46,252 nucleotides of DNA from Lysobacterales bacterium (lineage in GTDB: Bacteria > Pseudomonadota > Gammaproteobacteria > Nevskiales > Salinisphaeraceae). The stretch spans positions 1 to 46,252 of the forward strand of contig PBAO01000036.1 of the NCBI GenBank assembly GCA_002715985.1, given 5' to 3'. The position numbers were made by a program, and so were the translations under genes. Of this stretch, positions 38,319 through 46,252 are shown piece by piece (position 1 is the first letter of the stretch; every line of letters starts with the position of its first letter). The notes below the pieces were generated by a model. The model searched no databases. It saw nothing but the letters and a program-made list of their open reading frames with translations, and was not told the DNA's origin.

Positions 38319-39703
38319 TCCGGGTCACCCCCAGCCTGCGCGCCCGCCTGATGCTCTGGCTGCTTGCCGGCGCCACCGCATTGGGCACGATCCTTCTGAT
38401 CGAGGCTCACATCTCGGCCACGCGAAACGCACAGCGCGCCTACGACGCCCAGCTGACCGCAGCGGCTCTGACAATGGCCGATGCCATCCGCTGGGCCGGC
38501 GATGAGCCTGTGGTGACGGTCCCGGCGGCGGCGCTGCGTATCCTGTCGGGCACGGCCGAGGCCCGCGTGTATTACGGCGTGTTCGATCAGGCCGGGCACC
38601 GCCTGACCGCCAACCTGGATCTGCCGATCGAGCCGGCCGGCGACGAGACACTGCCGGCCTGGCGCACCGTCGGCCATAACGGCACGCGCTGGCGCCTGCA
38701 TGGCCGACGACTCGATCTGGCGGGCTGGTCGGCCCATACATCGCTGACGATCTGGGTGGGACAGACCCTGGGCGGCCGGCGTGCCCTGGCGGCGCGGCTG
38801 TTCGAGCCGGCCGTGATGCGATTTATCATCCTCATTCTGGCCGCCGGCGCTCTGGGCCTGGTGGCCATCGCCAGCACGCTGGCGCCGGTGCGCCGGCTGC
38901 GTGATCACCTGGCCGGACGGCGTGCCGATGATTTCAACGCCCTGGATGCTCGTGTGCCGGGCGAGATCGCCCCGCTGGCCGCCACGCTCGATAGCTTGTT
39001 TACTCGTCAGCGCGCGGCACGCGACAGCCTGCTGCGCTTCACCGCCGATGCCAGCCATCAGTTGAAAACACCGCTGGCCGGCCTGGCCAATGCCAGCGAG
39101 GCCGCGCTCGAGTCGGATGACCCGGCCGTCTGGCGCGCGGCCCTGGCGCGTATTCATGCCACGGCACAACACGCCGGCCGCCTGGCCGGCCAGCTCTTGC
39201 ACATGGCCCGGCTGAGCCACGACACCACGCCCGGCAACGACACGATCGAGCTGGCCGCACTGGCCGAGCAGATCACCCGCGAACACGCCGAACGGGCCGC
39301 GCTTTCCGAAGACACTCCGCACGAGCTGGGTTATATCAACGCGTGCACCGGCCCGGCCTGCGTGACCGGTGCACGCTGGGCGCTGGAAGAGGCGCTGCGC
39401 AATCTGGTCGATAACGCGCTCGTGCATACCCCGGCAGGCACGGCCGTTACGGTGCGCTTGTCTGAACGCGATGCCATGCTCTGGCTGTGCGTCATCGATG
39501 ACGGGCCGGGGCTGGCCAACGCCTCATCGCAGACATTGCGCGCTGCTTTTCGTCGCGGCGACAACGCCGAGCAGCCCGGCTCCGGGCTGGGGCTGGCCAT
39601 CGTGAGCTCGATCGCCGAGGCCCACGGCGGCTCGTTCTCGCTCGACGAGCGCGCGGCCGGCGGTTGCCGGGCCTGCCTGTGCCTGCCGCGTGCCCGACCG
39701 TGA
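38315..39703 (+). CDS. tctE: TctE-type sensor histidine kinase
   Basis: 462-residue inner-membrane kinase: helix at about 12-32, a periplasmic 2CSK-type domain to about 165, second helix near 168-190, phospho-acceptor His248 in DASHQLKTPL, N-box LVDNALVHTP and G-boxes DDGPGL and GSGLGLAIV. The start is TTG at 38315, overlapping the tctD stop as TTGA; it gives MIRVTPSLRARLMLWLLAG. A Met 12 codons later is an alternative. Partner of TctD. Confidence 0.92.
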   Translation: MIRVTPSLRARLMLWLLAGATALGTILLIEAHISATRNAQRAYDAQLTAAALTMADAIRWAGDEPVVTVPAAALRILSGTAEARVYYGVFDQAGHRLTANLDLPIEPAGDETLPAWRTVGHNGTRWRLHGRRLDLAGWSAHTSLTIWVGQTLGGRRALAARLFEPAVMRFIILILAAGALGLVAIASTLAPVRRLRDHLAGRRADDFNALDARVPGEIAPLAATLDSLFTRQRAARDSLLRFTADASHQLKTPLAGLANASEAALESDDPAVWRAALARIHATAQHAGRLAGQLLHMARLSHDTTPGNDTIELAALAEQITREHAERAALSEDTPHELGYINACTGPACVTGARWALEEALRNLVDNALVHTPAGTAVTVRLSERDAMLWLCVIDDGPGLANASSQTLRAAFRRGDNAEQPGSGLGLAIVSSIAEAHGGSFSLDERAAGGCRACLCLPRARP

Positions 39704-39705
39704 CG

Positions 39706-40794
39706 ATGCTTGGTCGGCGCGTCGCCCGCCTGCTGCTCGGGCTCGGCCTGGCCGGCACAGCGTGCCTGGTACAGGCCGCCACGCCCTTGCATATCGCCGC
39801 GGCCCTGGACCGGCCGGTCATCGCCCCCGTGCTGGCTGCGTTTGAACGCGCCCACCCGGATATCGATATCCGCTATGCCGACCTGGCGACCCGCGCGGTC
39901 GAGCACCGTATTCACGACATCAGCCGGCCACCGGATGTGGTCATCAGCTCGGCGATGCCCTCACAGCTGGCCGCGGCGAACGCCGGCTATGCCGCCCGTC
40001 TGTCCGGGCCGACGATTGCAAACTGGCCGGCGCGTTTCAAATGGCGCGACGCAGTGTTCGGCTTCACCTTCGAACCCGTGGTGTTTGCCTATCGCGCGGA
40101 TCTGCTGCCCGCCGACATGAACCTGGATTCTCACGGCGCACTCTACCGAGCCCTTACCGACCGGCGGCCGCAGTTCTGCGGGCGCGTGGCGATCTATGAC
40201 CCGGCCCAGAGTGCCGTGGGCTATGCGCTTTATCAGGCCGATGCCGGTCACACCGCGCGCTTCTGGCAACTGGTCAGCGCGTTCGGCCGGGCTCGTGCCC
40301 ATCAATTGCCCGATACCCGCGCCATGCTGACCGGGCTGTCCGAAGGCCGGTTCGTGCTGGCCTATAACCTGCTGGGCGCCTACGCCAGGCGTTATGCCCG
40401 TACGCATCCGGAGATCCGTATCGTTGCACCGACCGACTACACGCTGATGCTCAGCCGTATGGTGTTCGTGCATCGCGCCGCACCACACCCGGACGCCGCG
40501 CGGCGCTTCGTGACGTATCTGCTCTCGCAACAGGGCCAGCGCGTGTTGACGCACCAGACACAGCTTGCCGGCCCGCCCCGCGCCGATCCGTCGGCCGGCC
40601 GGCCGAGCGCGACGCGGCCAGCCGATCAGCCACGCATCATGCCGATCGCGCTCGACGCCGGCCTGCTGGCACAGGTGGACCCGGCCCAACGCCGCCGCGA
40701 TCTGGCCCAGTGGCAGGCACGCTTTGCCGTGCCCGGCCAACCTCGCTGTCGCTCTGCAGACCGTGTTTCAGCTCACGCTGGGCCGTCGCGATGA
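39706..40794 (+). CDS. Periplasmic solute-binding protein in the tctDE operon
   Basis: 362 residues; MLGRRVARLLLGLGLAGTACLVQAA is a signal peptide. The mature part looks like an Fbp/type 2 extracellular binding protein (FERAHPDIDIRYADLATRAVEHR, PPDVVISSAMPSQL, FTFEPVVFAYRADLLP, MVFVHRAAPHPDAARRFVTYLL). It starts 2 bases after tctE (a GTG at 39700 is possible), with no transporter gene following. A role as co-sensor for TctE is therefore more likely than transport; this is inference. Its last 27 bases overlap the convergent gene at 40768. Confidence 0.82.
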   Translation: MLGRRVARLLLGLGLAGTACLVQAATPLHIAAALDRPVIAPVLAAFERAHPDIDIRYADLATRAVEHRIHDISRPPDVVISSAMPSQLAAANAGYAARLSGPTIANWPARFKWRDAVFGFTFEPVVFAYRADLLPADMNLDSHGALYRALTDRRPQFCGRVAIYDPAQSAVGYALYQADAGHTARFWQLVSAFGRARAHQLPDTRAMLTGLSEGRFVLAYNLLGAYARRYARTHPEIRIVAPTDYTLMLSRMVFVHRAAPHPDAARRFVTYLLSQQGQRVLTHQTQLAGPPRADPSAGRPSATRPADQPRIMPIALDAGLLAQVDPAQRRRDLAQWQARFAVPGQPRCRSADRVSAHAGPSR

Positions 40795-41661
40795 GCGACC
40801 GGTACTCAGCCCGAGACGTTTCTTGACCAGGCGCACACTTTCCCGGGCGAGCGTGGCAGCCGGGTCGAACGGCACCACCATCATGATGCCGTCGTGCGTG
40901 GCGAGATTGTCGTTGAACCATCGGCCCACGATGTCGTCGTCACAGGGCGGGCGTTTCGACCACAGCCCGGCGGCCTCGTCGTTATAGCAGTCACGCATGA
41001 TCAACGTCGTCGGGTCGAGCCGCTCGCCGTGGCCCAGCCGGTTCGCCGCCTCCCGAGCGATCGCGGCGATGCCGGTCGGCGGTTCGCGCCCGTCCAGCGC
41101 CGGATAGAGGGGCTGCCGGCTGACCTGGCCGGCCTGCCAGGCGCTGTAGACCAGCGGATTGCCGGTACGCACGACGGCATACAGCGTCCGCGGGGCCGCA
41201 GCCCCCAGTGCCGGCAGAAACAGATGCCGCGCGACAGCGCTCGTGATCCCGGCGCCCTGCCAGGCCGGTTCAACGCCGGCCGAGCTGCCATAAAAACAAC
41301 GCTGCCCGTCGACTTCGAAGGCACCGGCCGCGGCCCAGGCGATCGGCTGGCCGGTCTGATCGAACACCAGAATGAAACGCTTGAGCTGATTCAAACTGTC
41401 ATCGGATAACCAGTTCAGCCAGAAACGGCGACTGGTGCGATCGAAGACGCGTTGTGCCAGCGCTACGAACACACAACGCAGCCATACCCGAGCCGCGGGC
41501 GTCATCTGCTCCGGGACGTTGTCCCATATCAGGGTCGGGAAACGTGACCGGATCATCCGACAACGCGTTTGCTTGACCAGTCGGCTGGGGAGACGATCGA
41601 ACGGCGAGCCTTGCCCAGGCGCTCGCCGCGGCAGAACCAGCGGCGTCCATCGATAAGCCAT
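40768..41661 (-). CDS. Putative GNAT-fold acyltransferase, function unknown
   Basis: 297 residues, no signal peptide. The middle resembles a GNAT acetyl-CoA site: FILVFDQTGQPIAWAAAGAF (strand pair), then GVEPAWQGAGITSAVARHLFLPAL with a Q-x-x-G-like turn, then TLYAVVRTGNP. The ends carry Arg-rich stretches and a C-terminal tail (STGRSSRRPSVS). I do not recognise the family and the GNAT assignment is tentative. The 3' end overlaps the convergent solute-binding gene by 27 bases. Confidence 0.6.
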   Translation of the reverse strand: MAYRWTPLVLPRRAPGQGSPFDRLPSRLVKQTRCRMIRSRFPTLIWDNVPEQMTPAARVWLRCVFVALAQRVFDRTSRRFWLNWLSDDSLNQLKRFILVFDQTGQPIAWAAAGAFEVDGQRCFYGSSAGVEPAWQGAGITSAVARHLFLPALGAAAPRTLYAVVRTGNPLVYSAWQAGQVSRQPLYPALDGREPPTGIAAIAREAANRLGHGERLDPTTLIMRDCYNDEAAGLWSKRPPCDDDIVGRWFNDNLATHDGIMMVVPFDPAATLARESVRLVKKRLGLSTGRSSRRPSVS

Positions 41662-41674
41662 GTCGCGGCAGCCC

Positions 41675-41706
41675 GATAAGTGTAGAGCGAAAACTTATCA
41701 GCACAA
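41675..41706 (-). promoter_or_regulatory. Possible promoter and palindrome upstream of the GNAT-like gene
   Basis: Minus-strand TTGTGC (41701-41706) and TACACT (41679-41684) are 16 bases apart. Inverted arms GATAAGT (41675-41681) and ACTTATC (41693-41699) overlap this promoter and could be an operator. The region 41662-41842 is clearly more AT-rich than the genes around it. Confidence 0.4.
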
Positions 41707-41842
41707 AATGACTCGATTGTGAAAGAAAATCACACAACGGCTTGTTTCAGATACCTTTCCATGACGGTAATGATCGGTCGTCATCAGGCATACGCGAGAA
41801 AATTACGGTGGCCTGCTTGTCTCTGGCGCACGAGACGCGATC

Positions 41843-42328
41843 ATGCAGACACGACTTGTCCAAACGGAACCCGATATGAGCGACTACACGAGTGATCTCA
41901 GCCACGCGGCGCGTTACGGCCACGGAATCGTCACCGCCGGCCAGCCGACCGAGGCACAGCTCCAGGCGGCAGCCCGCGAGGGCGTACGCACGGTGATCAA
42001 TCTACGCCCGGCCGGCGAGTTCAACGAATACGACGAGGCCGCCGCCGTGGCAGCGGCCGGCATGACGTATCTCGTGATTCCCGTGGCCGGCCCGCAAGAC
42101 ATCAATACCGGCAACGCCAGGCAGCTCGACGATGCACTGGATGGCGGCACGCCGGCCTTGGTGCACTGTGCCAGCAGCAATCGCGTGGGCGCTCTGATGG
42201 CCTATCGCGCGCGCTACCTGCACGACGAGTCGCCCGAAAGCGCACTACAGATTGGCCTGGATACAGGGCTCAACCCGAGCTCGCCGCTACTGGAGGCCAT
42301 GCGCGACAAGCTCGGCGTGACCGGCTGA
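41843..42328 (+). CDS. DUF442/beta-lactamase-hydrolase-like phosphatase-fold protein
   Basis: 161 residues. RYGHGIVTAGQPTEAQLQAAA and GVRTVINLRPAGE are the family's opening. Catalytic-type loop VHCASSNRVGAL has Cys109 and Arg114 (C-x4-R), as in DUF442 proteins rather than the C-x5-R of tyrosine phosphatases. Related proteins act in sulfide or thiol metabolism or are of unknown role. An in-frame ATG at 41876 (MSDYTSDLSHAARYG) is a reasonable alternative start. Followed after 13 bases by the TlpA-like gene, so the two may be one operon with a thiol theme. Confidence 0.82.
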   Translation: MQTRLVQTEPDMSDYTSDLSHAARYGHGIVTAGQPTEAQLQAAAREGVRTVINLRPAGEFNEYDEAAAVAAAGMTYLVIPVAGPQDINTGNARQLDDALDGGTPALVHCASSNRVGALMAYRARYLHDESPESALQIGLDTGLNPSSPLLEAMRDKLGVTG

Positions 42329-42341
42329 CCGGCCCGGCACG

Positions 42342-43172
42342 ATGTCTGTCGTGACCCTCGGGCCGTTGCTGATAGCCGCGGATCGGCTCGTCTGGTTCGC
42401 GGCCTTCGGCCTGGCCGTGCTTGTCGGCACCACGCTGGCGCAAAGACGACGTGCCCGTCTTGTCGATCGCCTGTTCGCGCTCGCATTCGTCGGGCTGGTA
42501 GCGGCCCGCCTGGTGTTCGTGGCGCGCCATGCCGCGCTCTACGCGCCTCACCCGCTACAGATCCTGGATATCCGCGACCAGGGATTCGATCTCTGGGGCG
42601 GGCTGGCGGCCGTGGCGCTCTATGCGCTCATTGCCGGCTGGCGCGTGCCCGCGCTGCGTGTACCGCTGGCCGGGGCCCTGGCGGCCGGCGCACTCGGCGC
42701 CAGCCTGGGGCTCTGGGGGCTGGCCGTACTCGACACCCAGCCCACGCACTTATCGACGATTCCCCTGGCACGTGCGAACCAGGCAGACACCTCGCTTGCC
42801 GGCCTGGCGGAGACCGCGCCCGACAAGCCGATGGTCGTCAATCTCTGGGCCAGCTGGTGCGGGCCGTGTCGTCGCGAAATGCCGATGCTGGCCCGGGCAC
42901 AGACACAATACCCGGGCGTCGTCTTCGTGTTCGTCAATGAGGACGACACCCGAGACGCCATGCAGCGGTTCCTCGCCGACACCGGGCTGCGACTCGAGCA
43001 TCAGCTGATCGACACACAGCATCGACTGGCCCAAGCGCGGGCCGTGCGCGGCTATCCGACCACTCTGTTCTTTGATGCCGACGGCGAACATCGGGCGCGC
43101 CATACCGGCGTGTTGTCGCCGGCCATGCTGGCCGAACGACTGCGCGGCCTGACTGATTCAGCGCCCGACTAG
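42342..43172 (+). CDS. Membrane Lgt-like/TlpA thioredoxin fusion
   Basis: 276 residues. The first half has about four membrane helices and a stretch RLVFVARHAALYAPHPLQILDIRDQGFDLWGGL that resembles part of prolipoprotein diacylglyceryl transferase (Lgt), without a full Lgt active site. From about 145 it is a TlpA/ResA thioredoxin domain with Cys173 and Cys176 in WASWCGPCRREMPML and the cis-Pro region VRGYPTTLFFDADGE. The domain should face the periplasm and reduce or exchange disulfides. Its partner is unknown. The adjacent upstream gene also belongs to a thiol-related family. Confidence 0.85.
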   Translation: MSVVTLGPLLIAADRLVWFAAFGLAVLVGTTLAQRRRARLVDRLFALAFVGLVAARLVFVARHAALYAPHPLQILDIRDQGFDLWGGLAAVALYALIAGWRVPALRVPLAGALAAGALGASLGLWGLAVLDTQPTHLSTIPLARANQADTSLAGLAETAPDKPMVVNLWASWCGPCRREMPMLARAQTQYPGVVFVFVNEDDTRDAMQRFLADTGLRLEHQLIDTQHRLAQARAVRGYPTTLFFDADGEHRARHTGVLSPAMLAERLRGLTDSAPD

Positions 43173-43191
43173 CCCACCGGCTCCGGCTCGC

Positions 43192-43728
43192 CTAGAACGG
43201 AATATCGTCGTCCAGGTCGTCATCGAAGCCGGGTTCGCTGGTTGGCTGCGGCTGTTGGTAGCCCTGCTGGCCGCCACCGCCGCCCTGATTGCCGCCGCCG
43301 TAGCCGCCGCCCTGCTGCTGGCCGCCCCCGCTGCTTCGTTGTTGACCGCCGCCAAACGGGGCACTGCCGCCGCCCTGGCCGCCGCCGCCACGGGAGTCGA
43401 GCATCTGCATCTCGTTGGCCACGATCTCGGTCGTATAGCGATCCTGGCCGTCCTGGCCCTGCCATTTACGGGTCTGGATACGCCCTTCGACGTAGACCTT
43501 GGACCCTTTTTTCAGGTACTCACCGGCCACTTCCGCCAGGCGGGCAAAGAATACGATGCGGTGCCACTCGGTGCGTTCCTGCATCTCGCCCGAGGTCTTG
43601 TCGCGCCACGTCTCCGAGGTCGCGACATTGCAGTTGGTCACGGCGGTCCCGCCCGCGGTGTAACGGGTTTCCGGATCGGCGCCGAGATTCCCGACGATGA
43701 TGGCTTTATTGATGCCTCGACTGGCCAT
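43192..43728 (-). CDS. ssb: Single-stranded DNA-binding protein
   Basis: 178-residue SSB: OB-fold at 1-110 ([39 protein letters not shown]), a Gly/Gln-rich linker, and the acidic protein-interaction tip [16 protein letters not shown] precedes the ATG. It follows the MFS gene by 35 bases on the same strand and meets the TlpA-like gene tail to tail. Confidence 0.97.
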   Translation of the reverse strand: MASRGINKAIIVGNLGADPETRYTAGGTAVTNCNVATSETWRDKTSGEMQERTEWHRIVFFARLAEVAGEYLKKGSKVYVEGRIQTRKWQGQDGQDRYTTEIVANEMQMLDSRGGGGQGGGSAPFGGGQQRSSGGGQQQGGGYGGGNQGGGGGQQGYQQPQPTSEPGFDDDLDDDIPF

Positions 43729-43763
43729 GGCGGCCTCCCTGCTCGATGAACGACGCCCCGGCC

Positions 43764-45137
43764 TCAGGCCGATGCTGGCGTGGAATGAGACGGTGCGAAG
43801 CGGTTGAGCGTATCGGGCTCGACCACCCGGCCGTCGAATTTGATGTAAGCGACTTGGTCGGCCGGTACGACGACCGCCTCGAACACGCCTTCGACGGCCT
43901 CGATCTCGGCCGCCAGACGACGGGCCTCATGATCGCCGATCGTGCCGACGTTGACCATATGCGAGCGCGCAAACCGCGGCTTGGGCATGCCGGCCGCAAT
44001 GATCAGCCAGACCAGCCCCACAAGCGCGGCAAAGCCGAACACCCCGCCGGTACCGAACTGGCCATAGGCCCAGCCGCCGACCGTGCCGCCCACAAAGATG
44101 CCGAAGAACTGCGACGAGGAGTAGACCCCCATGGCCGTGCCCTTGGCATCCGCCGGGGCCACCTTGGAGATCAGTGACGGCAGGCTGGCCTCCATGATGT
44201 TGAAGGCCGCGAAGAACAGCGTGAGCAGTACCAGAATCTCGACCAGGCTCTCGCGATAGAACGCCAGGATACCCGGCGCGAGGCACAAAACGGCCACCGA
44301 GGCCACGAACACCGGCTTCATCTGGCGCTTGGATTCGGCCAGGATGATCGCCGGCACCATCAGCGCGACAGACACGGCCAGCGTGGGCAGATAGACGATC
44401 CACTGCCAGTCCTGATGGATGCCCAGCACCGTACGCAGCATGCTCGGCAACGCGATGAAGCTGGCCGTGAGGATGGCGTGCAGCGCAAAGATCGCGAAAT
44501 CCAGGCGCAGCAGCTCGCGATCGGCCAGCACGCGGCCGAACAGCTCCGGCACGGCCTGGGTATCGCGATGCGAGCGGATGTTCACCGGTGTGGGGGTCAC
44601 CAGATACAGCACGCCGATGCCCAGGATCGCCAGTACGGCCGTGAACCAGAAGATACCCGGCACACCGGCCCAGGCGTTGATCACGGGCCCGGCCACGAGT
44701 GCCAGCGCAAACGCCAGGCCGATCGTCAGCCCGATCGTGGCCATGGCCTTGGTGCGCGATTCCTCGCGGGTCAGATCGGCGTTGAGCGCCAGGATCGTCG
44801 AGCCCACGGCGCCTGCCCCCTGCAGGATACGCCCGAAGATCACACCGTAGATCGTGCTGGAGAGTGCGGCCACGACGCTGCCACCGGCAAAGATCAGCAG
44901 CCCGATGGCGATCATGCGCTTGCGCCCGATGCGATCCGAGGCAAAACCGAAGGGAATCTGGAGCAACGCCTGGGTCAGCCCGTAGGCCCCCAGCGCCAGG
45001 CCGACGGTGGTCGGCGTAGAGCCGGCCAGGTGTTCGGCATAGAACGTGAACACCGGGTAGATCATGAACAGGCCCAGCATTCGCAGCGAGAAAATACCGG
45101 CCAGCGAGAATGCCGCGCGCGATTCGGTTGGTGTCAT
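43764..45137 (-). CDS. YajR-type MFS exporter with C-terminal YAM-like domain
   Basis: 457 residues: 12 membrane helices with MFS motif A as [14 protein letters not shown], motif-B-like [12 protein letters not shown], then a soluble C-terminal domain of about 65 residues ([26 protein letters not shown]) of ferredoxin-like look, as in E. coli YajR. The substrate is unknown. The ATG at 45137 has GAGGGG upstream; a longer reading to 45389 would overlap uvrA on the other strand. It sits between ssb and uvrA, which are direct neighbours in E. coli. Confidence 0.88.
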   Translation of the reverse strand: MTPTESRAAFSLAGIFSLRMLGLFMIYPVFTFYAEHLAGSTPTTVGLALGAYGLTQALLQIPFGFASDRIGRKRMIAIGLLIFAGGSVVAALSSTIYGVIFGRILQGAGAVGSTILALNADLTREESRTKAMATIGLTIGLAFALALVAGPVINAWAGVPGIFWFTAVLAILGIGVLYLVTPTPVNIRSHRDTQAVPELFGRVLADRELLRLDFAIFALHAILTASFIALPSMLRTVLGIHQDWQWIVYLPTLAVSVALMVPAIILAESKRQMKPVFVASVAVLCLAPGILAFYRESLVEILVLLTLFFAAFNIMEASLPSLISKVAPADAKGTAMGVYSSSQFFGIFVGGTVGGWAYGQFGTGGVFGFAALVGLVWLIIAAGMPKPRFARSHMVNVGTIGDHEARRLAAEIEAVEGVFEAVVVPADQVAYIKFDGRVVEPDTLNRFAPSHSTPASA

Positions 45138-45348
45138 GGGCCGCCCCTCGATACGTCTTGAACGCTGCACGACTACACAGCTGATGGGTCGGCCGAGGCG
45201 TCCGGCGCGTTTCCGGCCGGCGTCCGGCAACAGGCGCGAGAGATTAACACAGCGTCCGGACCCGCCTGTTTGATGAGGGCCTGTTTTAGCCGTCTGGCTT
45301 GTGGCGGAGGCTATACTGTGTGGTTTGGTCTGTTGGCGAGTTCGTCGC

Positions 45349-46252
45349 ATGGAAAGCCATATCCGCATTCGCGGTGCCCGTACGCACAATCTGGCCGGCG
45401 TCGATGTCGACCTGCCGCGCGATCAGCTGATCGTGATCACCGGCCTGTCCGGTTCCGGCAAATCCTCTCTGGCCTTCGACACGATCTATGCCGAGGGTCA
45501 GCGCCGCTACGTCGAGTCGCTGTCGGCCTATGCCCGTCAGTTCCTGTCGATGATGGAAAAGCCCGACCTGGATTCCATCGAGGGCCTGTCGCCGGCGATC
45601 TCGATCGAGCAGAAATCCACCTCGCACAATCCGCGCTCGACCGTAGGCACGGTCACCGAGATCCATGATTATCTGCGGCTGTTGTTCGCCCGTGCCGGCA
45701 CGCCCTACTGCCCACACCACGACGAACCGCTGGCCGCCCAGAGCGTCTCGGAGATGGTCGATCAGACGTTGACCAAGGAAGACGAATCCGCCTGGATGCT
45801 CCTGGCCCCGGTCATCCGCTCGCGCAAGGGCGAGCACCGCGAGATCTTCGAGCAGATGCGCGGCGCCGGCTTCGTGCGTATGCGCGTGGACGGCGCGATC
45901 GTCGAGCTGGACGACGGCGTGCCCGAGCTGGACCCCAAGAAGAAACACGATCTGGAAGTCGTGGTCGATCGCTTCAAGATCCGCGAGGGCATCCAGCAGC
46001 GCCTGGCCGAATCCTTCGAGACCGCGCTGCGCCTGTCCGAGGGCATGGCCTGGATCATGCCCTGGCGCGGCGACGGCGAGCCGGAGGTCTTTTCCTCTCA
46101 GTTCGCCTGCCCGGAATGCGGCTACTCAATCAACGATATGGAACCGCGGCTGTTCTCGTTCAACTCGCCGCATGGGGCGTGCACGACCTGCGACGGCCTG
46201 GGCTCGCAAAGCGTGTTCGACGTCGACCGGGTCATCACCGACGACACCTTGA
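45349..46252 (+). CDS. uvrA: UvrA excinuclease subunit (5' part only)
   Basis: DNA damage recognition ATPase of nucleotide excision repair. The visible 301 residues start [15 protein letters not shown] and hold Walker [10 protein letters not shown], the ABC-type Q-loop region [13 protein letters not shown] with [13 protein letters not shown], and the first zinc site (CPECGY...ACTTCDG). The rest runs off the right edge. A TATACT hexamer at 45312-45317 could be its -10 but no good -35 is seen, and no clear LexA box was found in the 211-base divergent region. Confidence 0.97.
   Translation, partial: MESHIRIRGARTHNLAGVDVDLPRDQLIVITGLSGSGKSSLAFDTIYAEGQRRYVESLSAYARQFLSMMEKPDLDSIEGLSPAISIEQKSTSHNPRSTVGTVTEIHDYLRLLFARAGTPYCPHHDEPLAAQSVSEMVDQTLTKEDESAWMLLAPVIRSRKGEHREIFEQMRGAGFVRMRVDGAIVELDDGVPELDPKKKHDLEVVVDRFKIREGIQQRLAESFETALRLSEGMAWIMPWRGDGEPEVFSSQFACPECGYSINDMEPRLFSFNSPHGACTTCDGLGSQSVFDVDRVITDDTL

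Noticed and set aside
41718-41734. TGTGA-N7-TCACA palindrome resembling a CRP or Vfr site
   Set aside because: The spacer is 7 bases, not the 6 required for CRP-family dimers, so the half-sites would be out of register. Noted only as an AT-rich palindrome.
45138-45348. LexA (SOS) box expected upstream of uvrA
   Set aside because: CTGT words occur but none is paired with ACAG at the proper spacing; no box can be supported.

Overview
The window is about 46 kb of GC-rich, tightly packed chromosome. It comes from a gammaproteobacterium, judged by the block tig-clpP-clpX-lon, the block miaB-ybeZ-ybeY-corC-lnt followed by leuS-lptE, the rplM-rpsI pair, and ssb close to uvrA. The gene mix (glycine-betaine type ABC importer, tripartite tricarboxylate transporter, nitrate assimilation) would suit a free-living, possibly salt-exposed organism of the Salinisphaera kind. 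That genus guess is inference and was not checked against any database. No phage, insertion sequence, CRISPR array or integrase was seen.

Layout. 1-5780 (minus): the proteostasis block trigger factor, ClpP, ClpX and Lon (Lon runs off the left edge), with an extended -10 promoter before tig and a sigma-32-like promoter before lon. 5918-9848: an aldo/keto reductase, a tRNA-Arg/His/Lys cluster with an unusual hairpin-rich spacer, an AldA-type aldehyde dehydrogenase and a secreted EF-hand protein. 9917-19656 (minus): a nitrate assimilation cluster made of an NNP-type nitrate transporter, a 50-residue one-helix membrane protein, a stand-alone NirB/NasB-type FAD/NAD(P)H module, a NasA-type molybdenum nitrate reductase with a C-terminal BFD-like iron-sulfur domain, a siroheme nitrite/sulfite reductase, and a CysJ-type flavoprotein whose flavodoxin part is replaced by a four-cysteine iron-sulfur domain. 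A good sigma-54 promoter lies just upstream.

20073-23478 (minus): an osmoprotectant-type ABC importer. 23479-24256: a 700-base gene-poor stretch with a 117-bp direct repeat that duplicates the 3' end and terminator of tRNA-Gln. 24311-34443 (minus): rpsI, rplM, a nitroreductase, lptE, leuS, lnt, corC, ybeY, ybeZ/phoH and miaB. 34520-40794: tctCBA (minus) facing a divergent operon of tctD, tctE and a periplasmic binding protein, with a tandem TctD-like box between them. 40768-46252: a GNAT-like protein, a DUF442-type phosphatase-like protein, an Lgt-like/TlpA fusion, ssb, a YajR-type MFS exporter and the start of uvrA.

The most distinctive unit is the nitrate cluster. The sequence suggests two electron routes: a FAD module feeding NasA through its BFD-like domain, and a FeS-FAD reductase feeding the siroheme enzyme. 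A tiny membrane protein sits beside the transporter. Non-ATG starts (TTG or GTG) with good ribosome binding sites or stop-start overlaps recur across the window.
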